64,000 nucleotides of DNA from Trissonchulus latispiculum (Eukaryota; Nematoda; Enoplea; Enoplida; Ironidae). The first letter of the stretch is position 1. Every line of letters begins with the position of its first letter. Below are positions 23,067-39,670 of the stretch, piece after piece. The DNA is taken from positions 25,139-89,138 of the forward strand of contig JASAND010007004.1 in assembly GCA_030248195.1 (NCBI GenBank), written 5' to 3'. The notes below the pieces were generated by a model. It worked only from the letters and a program-made list of their open reading frames with translations, searched no databases and was not told the origin of the DNA. The translations under genes were made by a program, and so were the position numbers.

Positions 23067-23240
23067 GGCCTTCGGGCCATATTTATATGAATTTTTTAGG
23101 CCTTCGGGCCAAACCTTATATGCCTTTTTGGGCCGTTGAGCCCCATTTTATTCAGTATTTTAGGCCTTGTGGCCAAGTTTCATTTTCACTGATGGGCTTT
23201 TAGGCCAGTTTTCGTTTTCTAGCATGTTGGGCTTCGAGCC
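23067..23240. repeat. GGCC hairpin array of copy A2, 32-nt period
   Basis: Motifs GGCCTTCGGGCC (twice), GGCCGTTGAGCCCC, GGCCTTGTGGCC, GGGCTTTTAGGCC and GGGCTTCGAGCC start at 23,067, 23,099, 23,131, 23,163, 23,194 and 23,229. The first four intervals are 32, 32, 32 and 31 nt. Two motifs are C(TTCG)G tetraloop hairpins. A 32-nt period does not fit a translated peptide repeat. Confidence 0.7.
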
Positions 23241-23637
23241 AATTTAATTTTTGTAGTATTCACGGGATTTTGAGTGGGACCCAACCCTCAAGTTTGAGAT
23301 AGAGGGTCCCTTTGCTACGACCCTGGAATTAATAAGTTAGTTGGCAGAATCATTTTCCCTATCAGGAGTTGCCGGCAATGATTTTCAAGATAGGCATCGT
23401 ATAACTCTAAAAATATAAGTTTTGTATTATATTTTATTTCAGCTTTAGGTCGGCTTCAAAAGCATTAGGTAAAAAAATCGCATAGGCCATTTTAAACTAA
23501 TCCCAAAATTATGAGCTGATATTACTTTTAATCATTTAATTATCCTGCAGTATTTTCAAGAGGAATGGCCGGCTTCCTCTATTTTTCCTAACCTTTAATT
23601 AATCATGTGTTTAGTTTACTATTTAATCCCTGTTGTT

Positions 23638-23664
23638 AGTAATAATTGCCGAGCAATTATTGCT
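23638..23664. repeat. Conserved palindrome of family A (copy A2)
   Basis: AGTAATAATTGC-CGA-GCAATTATTGCT forms a 12-bp stem with one G-T pair. The same palindrome, with the loop on the opposite strand sense (TCG) and a perfect 13-bp stem, lies at 57,383-57,411 in copy A3, placed similarly relative to the GGCC array. Confidence 0.6.
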
Positions 23665-23739
23665 CAGTGGCTTTCTTCCAAGTTTCCTCCAAACTTTCAC
23701 CAAACTTACAAAGTTTATGTTTTTCACAAAATTTCTTTA

Positions 23740-28971
<5,232 letters not shown>

Positions 28972-29026
<55 letters not shown>
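28972..29026. repeat. (TA)n microsatellite
   Basis: About 54 bp of pure TA repeats. Confidence 0.95.
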
Positions 29027-29028
<2 letters not shown>

Positions 29029-30800
29029 TTGTGTTCCTATTGCTTTATTTAGGAATAGCTAGGTTAGTTTGTACGTGTAACATCTGTTACTGGCGAGGCT
29101 ACCGCGGACTGGCTCTTGATTGGTCATTCGCGTTAATCCATTGGGCGCAGTTCCAGTAGCAAGTCGTAGGTAACCGCTATTTTACAACACTTCCGCTACA
29201 CAAGACCGTGAGGACCGTTTATTTTGTGTAAGGATTTGATCATCTTTACGTGTGGCATGCAAACGTTAACTGTTACAACCAACTGGCTAATTGATTATTC
29301 TGTTAATCACTGATTTCAACAGTCAATAATTGCAGATTGAAATGAACGAAGCTGATTGCTTCAGATTAATACAGCTCAGCTAAAATACTCAGCAAGAAAA
29401 CACATAACATACACATTACAAAAATATTTTCAAATGTTTCAGCAATACTGGCGAATCTTGGTTTTCATAACGATGATATTGAAAGTATTCAGCCTTTATA
29501 CTTAGAACTATTAAAACGTTTAAGATTTTGATCTCACTTTTGATTTTCAGAAAAACGTTTGGTATGCGAAACACCCTCTGTCACTAATCAATTGAATGGG
29601 ATGACAGTTAGACAAAACTCTGCAAAATGCACAAGTAACTGTCTTAAACTTCGATTCTAGCAAATTATAAACAATAAAATAACAAATATACATTATACAC
29701 AACGCACATAATTGCTAATTATTAACTTTTAAGGTGGTGATTCCCTTTGGTCACAAAAGTTTGCACCATTATTACTCATTCATTACTTGGAGTTAAGAAG
29801 CCGTTTTTGTATCAATGTATTTTTGTACAATTGTACAATTTTGTATTTTTGTAATGCATACGATGCAACTACTGTTGCTTTTCTAAAATATTTTTAGCAC
29901 ATTTTAGAAGCAGTATAATCTTCAAAAATTTTTGCAGACTCAAGTAAATTTTTTCGCGAGATATCGGTTATATCATTCGATACCTTCATCAAATAGCTGG
30001 GGACGATGTTTTATGTATTGTGAAATCGCTCTTCTTTATGGAGAAATAAGCTGAAATGTGTGCGTAACCTGTATTTTGCCTACTTTTTCCAAATTTGTCA
30101 AACGACTACATTAGCTAGAAAGCAGTAATCGGGACAACTAAAAAGTCCCTGGGTATATTGGTGCAGAACACATCTATTAAGTAGCAGCCCTCTAGCTTGC
30201 ATTGTGAGTGCTCCACAATCTTTGAAACAAAATTGGTCGTGTTTTTGCAAAAACTACATTTTTTATGATAGCAGCCGACGGGATAGCTGTTGGAAGACGA
30301 TCATGAGTCGTATAATTTGCCCCTATGAGACCTTCAGATCGACGCCCTTAGTTTGATTTTACGGCTTGCATAGTTCGAGAAATGATGGGAGAAACGAGAA
30401 TTCCCTGCGCCCACATGTCCTTCATATCATGACACAAAAAGAAGATTCAAAGATTTTTTGGCATATTTTTAGCAGTTATGTTAGAAATGTCTTTGTTATT
30501 TTTTCCTAATTTTGCCACTTTCGTGAACTCATGTGAATGCTTCAAAATAAAATGTGTAAAGCTCTTTCCAACTCCCTAAACTGCGAAAGTTATAGCGTTT
30601 TAAAGAAATCACCACTAAAGGAAGCCAGCACCTTATAAGGATCGGCAACGCTACTGTTGAGGCTTAATCACAAAAGCTTTAACAACCGTTAACTCAAATT
30701 TGGTGCACTTAGTGCAGAAAAAAAGATGCTACTGCATAACAGCTTTCGATTGATGTCAAATTTGCCTTGTTTTGGGTAATTTGAAAAATTGCCATTTTTT
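29027..30800. other. No supportable gene
   Basis: No open frame with a recognisable motif. AT-rich sequence containing TTTTGTA and ATTTTT-rich runs. Confidence 0.4.
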
Positions 30801-30808
30801 TGCATTAG

Positions 30809-30981
30809 GAGTGCCAGACCAACAGATTCCGTCCAATGTAGTGACTAAGTTGGGCAACTTAGCTAAAACAATTGTAGTCAAAACTACTGAGCTACAGCAA
30901 CAGGAAATAATGGGTCAGTCACTTCAACGGAGAGTGCTCAGAAGTACTATCCTATTACAAATAAGGACCGTGAATATTTAA
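30809..30981 (+). CDS. Possible isolated coding exon (very tentative)
   Basis: A polypyrimidine tract and acceptor (TTTTTTGCATTAG, ending 30,808) precede a 57-codon frame. It starts GVPDQQIPSNVV and has an amphipathic Leu/Gln-rich segment (TTELQQQEIMGQSLQRRVL). Composition is protein-like, but no upstream partner exon was found and no family is recognised. It may be the last exon of a gene or chance. Confidence 0.2.
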
Positions 30982-31065
30982 AGTTTCAATGTTTAAAACA
31001 ACTTTAGCTTCACCTGTTCGCGTCTTGTGACATGGTTGCATTGTAAAATAAGATACTTATTCAAC

Positions 31066-32455
31066 TTAGTTTTCAGCGTGTAAGGGATTTACAGGAGTTA
31101 CATTGGCAAAGCTGCTCAACTTAAAATGCGTGCCGACCAATTCTTTGAATTTCTTTCTGTAAGGAATGCAAAAGGCTAAATTAATAAAAATAGCCATCGA
31201 CGAATTCAACCCACGACATACTAGCACGAAACCAAGCATAAATCTTTTAACATTCTTCGCAGTGAGATACAGTGTTGAAACGCTACCTCTATTGATGTTA
31301 AAAATTTGAATCAGTGGGTAGTAAGAAAACTCAAGAACTGAAGCTACTGTTACAATCAGCCATGGAATAGTACAGGCCAAGTTTAGAATTACTGTCCCAA
31401 ACACTAAACTTGAAAGTCGTTGATGCTTTTTAAAATTGTTAGACATTCGCAGTCCTCTCAAGCAATTGTAGCCTCGAAATGAAAAGATAATTTGAAGGGC
31501 TATACCAACAATATTAGTTGCAGTGTAGAAGGCCCCCCAAGTGAGTTCCCTTAAGCTGTCAATATGGTAAAGATATGTTGTAGTTCGTCCTGACGTGCTT
31601 CTTTTCAAAAAGACATAGACAATCAAATGAAAAACATAGTTAGCTGAGAATATAGTTGTTAACAGTAAGACATTACCTAATACGACAAAAATAGGAAATT
31701 TTGAATTGGAATAGTTTTGGTATTGCAGCGGTTTCGTAATTGCTAGCCATCTATCTATACTAAGCAGGACAAGAGCAAGTTGATTACACGTTGACGTAAC
31801 TGGATCTAACAAATTTTCCACTAAATACTGAACCGGCTCGCCTTTACATGAATGTCCTGTTTCAAAAGCACTCAGTAACGTGCTCATATTAAGCGCTGAA
31901 AACGCGGCTAGAACAACATTGCCAATATCAGTTATTGATTCGAAGGTGTAGAAAATCACTGTGCTTCTGACATTAATATCCTTAACAAACGTTTTATACA
32001 CTACCGTTACGTTCAGCAAGGTGGACACAATAGCAATTGGTGATAAAATTACAATAAATATGATTTTACTAGCAAAATCTAGAAATCTTGATAACTCTGA
32101 CAAAGCAACAAAATTTAGAACGTTAGGGGAAGGTGGAACAATTGGTGGAAGGGAGCTTGTTAGATACGAAACGAAATATGCAATAATAAATTTCAGTGAA
32201 TATATCCACTCAACATATTTTTGCGACCAAGAACACATACCATAAACAAGAGGGCCGCAGTATCTAATCAAGTGAATTTCAAATGAGACGATAGGAGTGA
32301 ACCTTTCATATGTTGAATAGAATAAGCTTACTCTTGAATTATTCACAGAGGCTTCACAAATCTCTTCGGTATCAGCAAAACTGAGGCCCATCTTTACATG
32401 CTCCAAAGCGCAAATACGAAGTGGACATTGCTGTTTCTGCCTGATCATTTCGGTG
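31066..32455 (-). CDS. Rhodopsin-like seven-transmembrane receptor B, main exon
   Basis: This is a paralog of receptor A; the frame stays open back to an ATG at 32,523. A probable acceptor (CCAACCTTTAG) puts the exon start at 32,455 in phase 2, exactly as in receptor A. Shared features include the ectodomain pattern CPLRIC, EICEASV and YCGPLxxGMCSW. Others are SPIAIV with an Asn in helix 1, SITDI with an Asp in helix 2, LLSIDRW followed by KPLQY (DRW for DRY), CTIPWLI in helix 6 and RGLNSSMAIFIN in helix 7, then FCIPYR. Seven hydrophobic helices are evident. It is transcribed toward receptor A (convergent). Likely a plasma-membrane G-protein-coupled receptor; the ligand is unknown. The ORF from the ATG at 32,523 is the alternative start, but its first residues form no convincing signal peptide. 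Confidence 0.85.
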
Positions 32456-32992
32456 CTAAAGGTTGGAAAAATGAGAAATATTTCTGAAAATAATTCGCCG
32501 GTTGAGATATTTATAGTTTTCAAATTATAACCATTTCAAAGTATCAGAAATTTTGTCATCATTCTCAGGCAAGTAAAAGTTTTCAAAATCGTTTGAATTT
32601 CTTTGCGTTTTCTTGAAGACAACATACAGCGAGGGCAAACTTTGAGTTGTACCTCACAACACGTTCGCCAGCACGTAGTCCGTGAAGTGCTAGATTAACA
32701 CTGTATGGTCTCGAAGCTGCAAGTCCCTAAGCGGTGTGCGGTGTCAGTTATTCCCTTCCTATGTATTATTATTGTTACTATTTCTATTATTACTAATTTT
32801 TATTATTATTCTTATTATTATTAATTGTAGCAATATGCAGGTAAACTAGCAGACAAACTAAACCGCAGGAACAGCCAGTATTGGGGAATAAATATCAGAA
32901 ACAAGACAAAACAAAATAGACAAAGCAAGTAGAAAATTTTAAATTGTGTTATGCTAAACCCGTTTTTCAAATAATTATGTGTAACTTACTAC

Positions 32993-33118
32993 CTCTCGAT
33001 TCTTGTCAGGTTGGTCCCGGCGTTGATAAAGACATCTTTATTATTGACGACATTCTTGACAATTGAAGATGCCATAATTTGATCCAAGCTTTGGCATCTT
33101 GTGTGGATGATCAGATAA
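32993..33118 (-). CDS. Candidate exon 2 of receptor B
   Basis: A 126-nt open segment lies between an acceptor (TTTTGATTCAG, minus strand) and a donor (GTAGTAAG). It starts and ends in phase 2, like the 129-nt exon 2 of receptor A, and contains an N-glycosylation sequon (AGTNLTRIE). The intervening intron is 537 bp. Sequence similarity to exon 2 of receptor A is weak. The signal-peptide exon was not found; a transposon (33,214-36,251) begins 96 bp upstream. Receptor B may therefore have a distant first exon or be damaged. Confidence 0.42.
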
Positions 33119-33243
33119 CTGAATCAAAATTAAATGGTTTGCATAAAATAAAATTTGCTCCAAGTATTCGTTCACTTCAAAGTGCTTTCATTATAAGTTA
33201 TAACAGTGTAGTATAGGGATTTTTTGCGTCCAGATGTGCGTTT

Positions 33244-33664
33244 GGGGCCCGTTGTATAAAAGTGATTAGTTGATTAGTGATTAGTGATTAGTTGATTAGT
33301 GTAGCAGTTTTTTTGAGATAAACTTTTGCTGCAGTCAGCCTTTTTTGGAATGTTTGGTACCATATTGTAGCTGTTGATGTGGTTTGTCCAAAAATCATGA
33401 AGTTTTTAATTTATACTCACTGACTCATTTAGTCAAAGGAAAATTTTGAACTCAATCTTAATTTGTTTACGTTTTAAGCTGGCATTATTCCAATTTATGT
33501 TGTAACTTCATTTAGACTTTTGATTTCATTAGAACTCCCAAAACGCTTCAATATGATATATAAATTATTGTCGTAGCCCATTTGTAGCTTTTATTATTCT
33601 CGAAAAACTGCTACTCTAATCAACTAATCACTAATCAACTAATCACTTTTATGCAAGGAGCCCC
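33244..33664. mobile_element. Nested 421-bp TIR element
   Basis: The left end GGGGCCCGTTGTATAAAAGT and the right end on the minus strand GGGGCTCCTTGCATAAAAGT are followed on both sides by runs of GATTAGTTGATTAG. The inverted repeat is about 60 bp. No target duplication was defined. It interrupts the left subterminal region of the hAT-like element. Confidence 0.6.
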
Positions 33665-34568
33665 GGGACGCAGTTTCTTATCTGGACGCAATGAAATTTT
33701 AACGGGACGCAAGCTAGACGCACCATTATTACATTCACTTTCATTCATCCATTTCATTCAGGAGAAAATTCACTTTTGTAAGAGTATAAGCTTTAAATGT
33801 TTCCAGTACCAATTTTCCCCGTTTTTTCCAAAAATTTCTTCGGGTCCTGGAGGCTCCGAGACCCCCGGTGTTTCCCACCTTGCCAAGGTGCAAGCTCATG
33901 CCTCAATGTTACTCAATGTTATTTGTTAAGTTGTTGTCCACCTGCATCCATATCAGATCTTTTCGAATTCGTGAATTTCACTTCAATAAATATATAGATC
34001 TTACTAGATGCATAACCGTGAACATTTAGATTGTTCTCATTCAACAGGTCATGTAGGATCAAGATTTGTACTAAAGTAAAACCCCAAAATCGTAGTGTAG
34101 AGATTTAGACTACACGATCTCTGAACAAACAATCTTGAACCGCAGAAATAAACTTGTAGAAAGTACGCTCTGAGAGCGTGACTCCCGACAAACGAATTTC
34201 TGGGAATTTCGAAGATTGCAACGATTCGACAGAGTGTGCGCAGGTCAGATTCCTACCGCCCTAATTACCCTAGCCTACAGTAAGAAAGAAACGAACTGAC
34301 TAAAATTACGATTTTACTAAATCAAAGTACGAGTTTACTTAGAAATCCAAAATTATGACGAAATAATACAAGAAAATAGTAGTACGATTTGAAATTTCAA
34401 CTCACAACAATTACAGGCACAGAGCAGAATTTAAAGAGAAAGTAACAAAGATTACACAAACCCGACTCACAGACTCCAAAAAGGGGGAACAGCGGAGGTA
34501 ATAAAGGTGTCCAGATCAAAAGACCAAATGAGGCGTGAACAATTACTCTGGCGCCCGACTGACCGTTA

Positions 34569-34718
34569 CGAAAGTTTCGCGCCCAATTTTGAATCAATAG
34601 TGAAAATTAGCTAGTCCGGCCTTGGACCGTACACAGAAGTACACGAAACTTGCGCGCCCAATTTTGAATCAATAGTGAAAATTAGCTAGTCCGGCCTTGG
34701 ACCGTACACAGAAGTAAT
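34569..34718. repeat. 75-bp tandem duplication
   Basis: A 75-bp unit containing TTGAATCAATAGTGAAAATT and TCCGGCCTTGGACCGTACAC occurs twice head to tail with only a few differences. The copies start at about 34,569 and 34,644. Confidence 0.8.
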
Positions 34719-35660
34719 AATTTAGTTTGACCGGTCGTGAATTTGGCATTACATTTTAGAAATTCAAATGAAAATGACAAAATATGAATTTATCGTGAAG
34801 TTAGCAGTACACTTTAGTAATTTCAGATGAAAATACGCTTAGACTGACCGAAATAATTCACAGTAGGTTAACGCGGGGGGTCTGGAGGGGTCCAAGCCCC
34901 CCCCCCAGACAAGGTACAAGCCCTACCGCCGTCGGGGACAAGGGGTAACGAAAAAATGGCCAAGGGGTAGGCAAAAATAGCCGGAAAAAATTAGTGTTTA
35001 CACTAAACTTTCAAAAAGTTTCCGGCTTCGCCGGAATTTTTTAGCAAAAATGTTTAATTTTTCAGGAAAATCGGGCAAAATTTTGAAATTTTTTAAAAAA
35101 TTGAAGATTTCTTGCAAATTTTAATAAAATTAGAGTTAATTTTTCGAAAAATCTTACAAATTTATTTTTGAGGTACAAGCCCCCTGAACATTTTTGTTCA
35201 AGGTACAAGCCCCCTCAAAATTTTCTGGGGACAAGCCCCCCCCAGGACCCGACCCTATGTTAATGTATGCCCGAAATTAACAAATTTGTAACTGTAGCAG
35301 AAGCAGAATATCCAAATTTTTTATTCTTCTAAAAAACGTTTTTCGCAAAAAAATACGCAAATGGCAATTTGAAATAATTCAAGACTACCATTTTTCTAAA
35401 ATTTTCAAATACAAAAGGCCTATGAACGTGTATTTCACGATGAATTGTATTGTAACTAGCGTTAAATGGTATTTACAAATGCTTCACTGTTTTACCGTTG
35501 AAAAATACACGCTTCTTTGTTTATTGATACTGACTTTTCAAAAACTTATAGATGCAATTAACACAAAAATGCATTAGCGTTAAGAACTTTAGTTAGAATA
35601 GATGTAACAGTTGCCAAATTAACCTTTTTAAACATTGATTTAATCCGCAATTTCAAAAAA

Positions 35661-36006
35661 TCTCCAACTTCCGGGGGGCTCTGCCCCCAGACCCCCAGAC
35701 CTCTGCAATTTTGTTATCAAGGATCAGTAGTTCTCAGAGTTTTCGAAACCGAATGTATATATGTTTTAATATTGACTACCTTTCTTCTCAGTGATATTCC
35801 TAAATATTTCATAAAATTTTAATACTTTAGTTAGTTTAACTAACATTAAAATATCGGAGTATAATATGTGTCAATGATGTCGAAAATTACTCAATTCATT
35901 CGTAGATGCAACATGCCAAATAAAATCTAAACATTTCCACTACGGATTATTCTGTAATTTCTAAAAATTCTTCAACTTCTGGGGGGCTCCGCCCCCAGAC
36001 TCCCCG
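35661..36006. repeat. Two GGGGGGCTCYGCCCCC palindrome units
   Basis: CTTCCGGGGGGCTCTGCCCC (from 35,668) and CTTCTGGGGGGCTCCGCCCC (from 35,976), each followed by CAGACYCCC, occur 308 bp apart within AT-rich DNA. A related C/G block (34,877-34,910) and a CCGGCTTCGCCGG hairpin (35,021) lie upstream in the same element. Confidence 0.65.
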
Positions 36007-36492
36007 TAACTCATATACATGTATTCTGCAGGCTACCTTGTAATCGTGCATTACACTTAAGCAGCATCTACTTTCCAAATAGTCTAAATAGCGTTACACT
36101 ACAGGAATTATCGAAATTTGTATAAATAAAACAATTTTTGCACTAAAAACACGCTTAAACAAGAATTCTGCCTGGACGCAAAATTTCTTAAACGCAACTT
36201 AAATTTAGTGGGAGGCAAGGTTGACGCAAATCCGAAAACCAAAAAACCCTGGTGTAGTATTTGGTATGATATAATTTCTTGAAAGTGCTACAGGTTAGTC
36301 TGAAATAAGCTAAAGTGGCATTGCAGATTACGGAATGTATAAATTAGAGAATGTCGCATGGAGTTCAAAATAGTAATGTTTGCGTCTCCAAGCATAGGCT
36401 ACAGTTTTGCAATATACTTTCACTTCCTCTCTACGTATGTAAACTGAAACCTAGCTAGCTATGACGTTGAAGGGCTACTAATACCAAGAATA

Positions 36493-36856
36493 CATAATAT
36501 AAGAGTGTACCACTGGCAACACTCTATGTTATCAGAGCAAAAACCGTGCTTTGCTCGCTAGCGGCCCAGCCCCACCCCCCGCAAATCAGACCATAGTGAC
36601 CCCCCGCAAATCAGTACCTAGTCGAAACGGGGGTACGCTCACTCGCTCTAAGTTTATGTGCTTACGCTCGAAAACACAAGCAGTGTTTTAGCGAATCTTA
36701 AGCCTGCTTCGAGCTTTTGAACACAAACATAGCGCACAAAATTCTTTGAAGTGAAGGGTCCAATTTGCGGGGGGGGGGGGGGGGGGGGGGGGTTAGCGCG
36801 CAGAGCATAGTTTTTGCTCAGATAACGTGTTGCTGGTGGCACACTCTTATATTATG
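36493..36856. mobile_element. 364-bp TIR element containing a G24 tract
   Basis: The left end CATAATATAAGAGTGTACCA and the minus-strand right end CATAATATAAGAGTGTGCCA match over roughly 75 bp, including GAGCAAAAAC and GCTCGCTAGC/GCGCGCTAAC. The interior has CCCCCCGCAAATCAG twice and an uninterrupted run of 24 G at 36,769-36,792. No target duplication was identified. The homopolymer can form G-quadruplexes. Confidence 0.6.
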
Positions 36857-36859
36857 TGC

Positions 36860-37930
36860 TCTTGCTAATACGTACATAAATTTCCAAACAGCCCAACGTA
36901 TAGAAAAATTATCCACATTGTTACAGGATAGGTCTTTATTCGGCTATCAAGAGATATTGAGCACACAGCACAAGGATGTTTCCCCAGAATTTACGAGCAA
37001 AGTTTTAGCTCAAAATGTTTCGTTGAAATTGTGCTGGTATGGTCGGAATTGCGCTGTCCAGTTGTAAAAGCACTGTGTACTACGACGAATAAAAGAGAAA
37101 CAATAGATTAGAATAGAATATTCGCGAGTGTGTATATGTCCGACTGAATTTGTCCGAAAACCGTAAACAACTATAAATAAAAGTTGACGGCAGACTATAT
37201 TTTCGGTGTCGCGGGATTATTTGGAACAAACGTTTACGTGCAAAGCACAAAAGAGACATTAAAGAAATTCCACCTGCACCAGAAACTAAAAACGAGAACA
37301 AACCAAATGAATTTCCCAAAAAGCAGTCCACAAAATGAATGACGACAGACCAAAGGTCCGGCAAAATATATGTAAATAAATGGGAGAAAGACAGACGAAA
37401 AGGTAAACGCCACCACTCCGATAAACCTCCTACCCATAACTGCAACTTAAGGCAGAGCTGAGAATTTAGAATGTGCTACTTTTATACAGAGTAATTAGCT
37501 AGCATATCAGAGACTTTGCACAAAATCTTGCATTTAGTGGTTGCGCAAAGTTCCAATAATTTGAATCGAAATTGATGAATACAATGGAAATATCTCGACA
37601 CATTTTGAAACGAAATCGAAACTACATTCCTAGGAATCATGTTGGCGTGTATGAAGTCCTGTTAGCTGGGCTAAGACACGCAAATATTTTGCTAAATTGA
37701 ACCAAGTTTTCGGGATTTAAGCTTAGATGTGACTTTGACTGGGCTTAGCCTGAAAGTTATTTTACGGAATAGCGCTGGGACAGTTGGAAACCCTGCCCTA
37801 AGCCCAGCCAAGAGTTAACCTTAGACAATTACATAGTACCAAATAGTACCAAGCTGGCTCGATTGGCTGGAATGCGTTTGGCCTGTATTACCACAAATAT
37901 ATTCCGTGGACTAAAGCACGTTCACATTGC
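36860..37930. other. No supportable gene
   Basis: A 57-codon frame (to 37,067) after a possible acceptor (CCAAACAG, 36,890) and a minus-strand hydrophobic frame (37,080-37,445) were seen. Neither has a partner exon, ATG context or motif that would justify a gene call. Confidence 0.35.
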
Positions 37931-37939
37931 AGAAGAATT

Positions 37940-38320
37940 AAGCTTTTAGGTTAGAGGCTTAAGGTTTAAGCGAACCGAGTTAAACAGTTTAACCCAGTAT
38001 TTAAGTTTAAGCTTTCAATGCCACCCATAGAAATGTTTTAGTTAATAATTCTCATTATATGTATATTAGAATCTCTTATAAATGCACAGAACTAAAAAAT
38101 TTAAAATCCGTGAAGATATAGGTGCACATTGTTTGATATAAAAATCGCGTGATGTTCCGACATTCGTTAAACACTCTCGCTAAGCTGCTTAAGCCTTGAA
38201 TTAAACGTTAAACTTTAAATCTTAAACGCTAAACATTAAACCTTAAACCTAGTACCTTCTTAAAACTTAAGCCTAGCAAACATTAAACCTTAAGCGTGAA
38301 CCAGGCTTAAAGCTAGCACA
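37940..38320. repeat. Low-complexity TTAAACC/GGTTTAA region
   Basis: Words such as GGCTTAAGGTTTAAGC and TTTAAGTTTAAGC on the left are complementary to ACATTAAACCTTAAACC and TTAAACCTTAAGCG on the right. This gives a loose inverted arrangement about 380 bp long. Confidence 0.5.
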
Positions 38321-38846
38321 ATTTTGATGCCCACGGTACCTTGCTCGATTGGTGTACTCATATCATTTGATAGTTGCACTTCTTGGTGCCTGGCAAAAAT
38401 ATGGGGCTATCACAATTGATGATGCGAATGCGCGGAAGGTTCATGACTCTGGACTATCAGCCAGACTCATGATGCTTTCCGATAGAGAGATGTGCCGTAA
38501 TCACAGACATTAATTCACCCCACACTGGGTCGTGTCCGAGCATTGTTAATTATAATGTTATTGGCAGTATTCCAGTAACCTCTACCAGCGAAGCAACCTC
38601 CAAATGTTTAACACAGTCAACCAATTTTTGGGTTCGTGTTACTGCACTCATTTCGGAATTTTTACTATTTTTTGGCATTGGTTAAATTCTCAGTAGTTTT
38701 CACTGTATTAATTGGTCGTTGTTACACCTCAATTACTCGAAATTTGGTGCTCAAGCGCTTCATATCATTTTCAAGTGCTCAGTTGTCTAGTTCTCGAGAT
38801 ACAAGTATCGAGCAGGCAGCAGGTTCTCCGGCTCAGAGTGACCAGG

Positions 38847-39650
38847 GCCCCGTTTCACGAAGCGCTTATAAGGCTATAAGCTTATAGATTGGGTCAATTT
38901 TACAAGCTTATAAATTTTAGTGTTTCACGAAGCGCTTATAAGGCTATAAGCTTATAGATTGGGTCAATTTTACAAGCTTATAAATTTTAGTGTTTCAAGA
39001 AGGCCTTGTAAATTAAGAATTCTTATAAGTCTTATAAGCAGAAAGGACCACTTATAAAACGCTTATAACAACAAATCTTTATTATTTTTGACTGTTGTAA
39101 CATATTTAGAAAAAAGCAGTTCCTGTATGCCGAAAATAAAGTAAGTCACTGACCGATAGAGCACAAACAAAACCCGTTTCAAGCATCTAATTTGAAAATT
39201 GCTAGTTGAACATTAGGCATAAATTCGACATTTTGTTCTTGCTTTAGTGTAAGTCAAGTTATAAAAAATATTTTATTGTGCTGTTGTAGTGTTTAATTTC
39301 GTTTTTCCTTGTTTACACTCCAGAAATGGGAGAGAGAAATGTTTCTGTCAAACATTGGCTCCTTTGCGTCCATGCGACAGATATGTACATTTCATATTTG
39401 TATTGTAGAGACGTTTAGAGCCAAAATACAACAAATAAACTCATTAGTTTAAGTATAATTTGTTAGAAGTGCATGTAACAACACAGTTATAACTGCTTAT
39501 AAGCGCCTATAAGTGCAAAAGTTATAAGCGACATATTAGAATTTTATGAAACGCTTTACAAGACCTTGTAAAGTGCTCACAAGTCGCTTATAGATTTCCA
39601 CTTATAGCCTAATAGTAAGCGACTTTATAAGTATAGATTGTTGCACAACA
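38847..39650. mobile_element. Hairpin-rich element with CTTATAAG motifs
   Basis: A GGGCCCCGTTTCACGAAGCG start, similar to MITE ends of the GGGCCCGTT type, leads into a 70-bp unit repeated twice head to tail (38,852-38,921 and 38,922-38,991) with a third partial copy. The unit holds GCTTATAAGGCTATAAGCTT. Matching words on the other strand recur at 39,490-39,625, including a GAAACGCTTTACAAG end. Right terminus and target duplication are uncertain. Confidence 0.5.
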
Positions 39651-39670
39651 TAGAGTGCACTAGCCGATTT

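Larger units (their letters stand above)
20940..23720 (-). repeat. Family A hairpin-dense repeat, copy A2 (inverted)
   Basis: On the minus strand this copy runs in the same order as A1. It starts with the palindrome at 23,638-23,664 and a block GAGTGGGACCCAACCCTC (23,273, also in A3). It continues with the GGCC array (23,067-23,240), the TTTTCTGGCC/GGCCAGAAAA hairpin (22,928-22,955), the 15-bp hairpin (22,638-22,671) and a 13-bp stem (22,251-22,310). It ends with the hairpin cluster (21,814-21,980) and two ATGAAAAG/CTTTTCAT hairpins (21,118 and 21,202). No coding capacity was seen. Ends are approximate. Confidence 0.65.
33214..36251. mobile_element. hAT-like 3.0-kb element with 8-bp target duplication
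   Basis: GTGTAGTA occurs at 33,206-33,213 and 36,252-36,259 as a perfect 8-bp target-site duplication. Ends are TAGGGATTTTTTGCGTCC (left) and, on the minus strand, CAGGGTTTTTTGG (right). Both ends carry repeated GGACGCA/TGCGTCC words (for example near 33,227, 33,666, 33,683, 33,703, 36,174 and 36,223), as expected for transposase-binding subterminal repeats. No transposase ORF was seen in the 3 kb, so it is non-autonomous or gutted. It contains a nested TIR element (33,244-33,664), a 75-bp tandem duplication and GC-rich palindromes. Confidence 0.7.

Noticed and set aside
36891..37067. Possible exon after acceptor CCAAACAG
   Set aside because: No partner exon, donor or homologous motif; kept only as a note.
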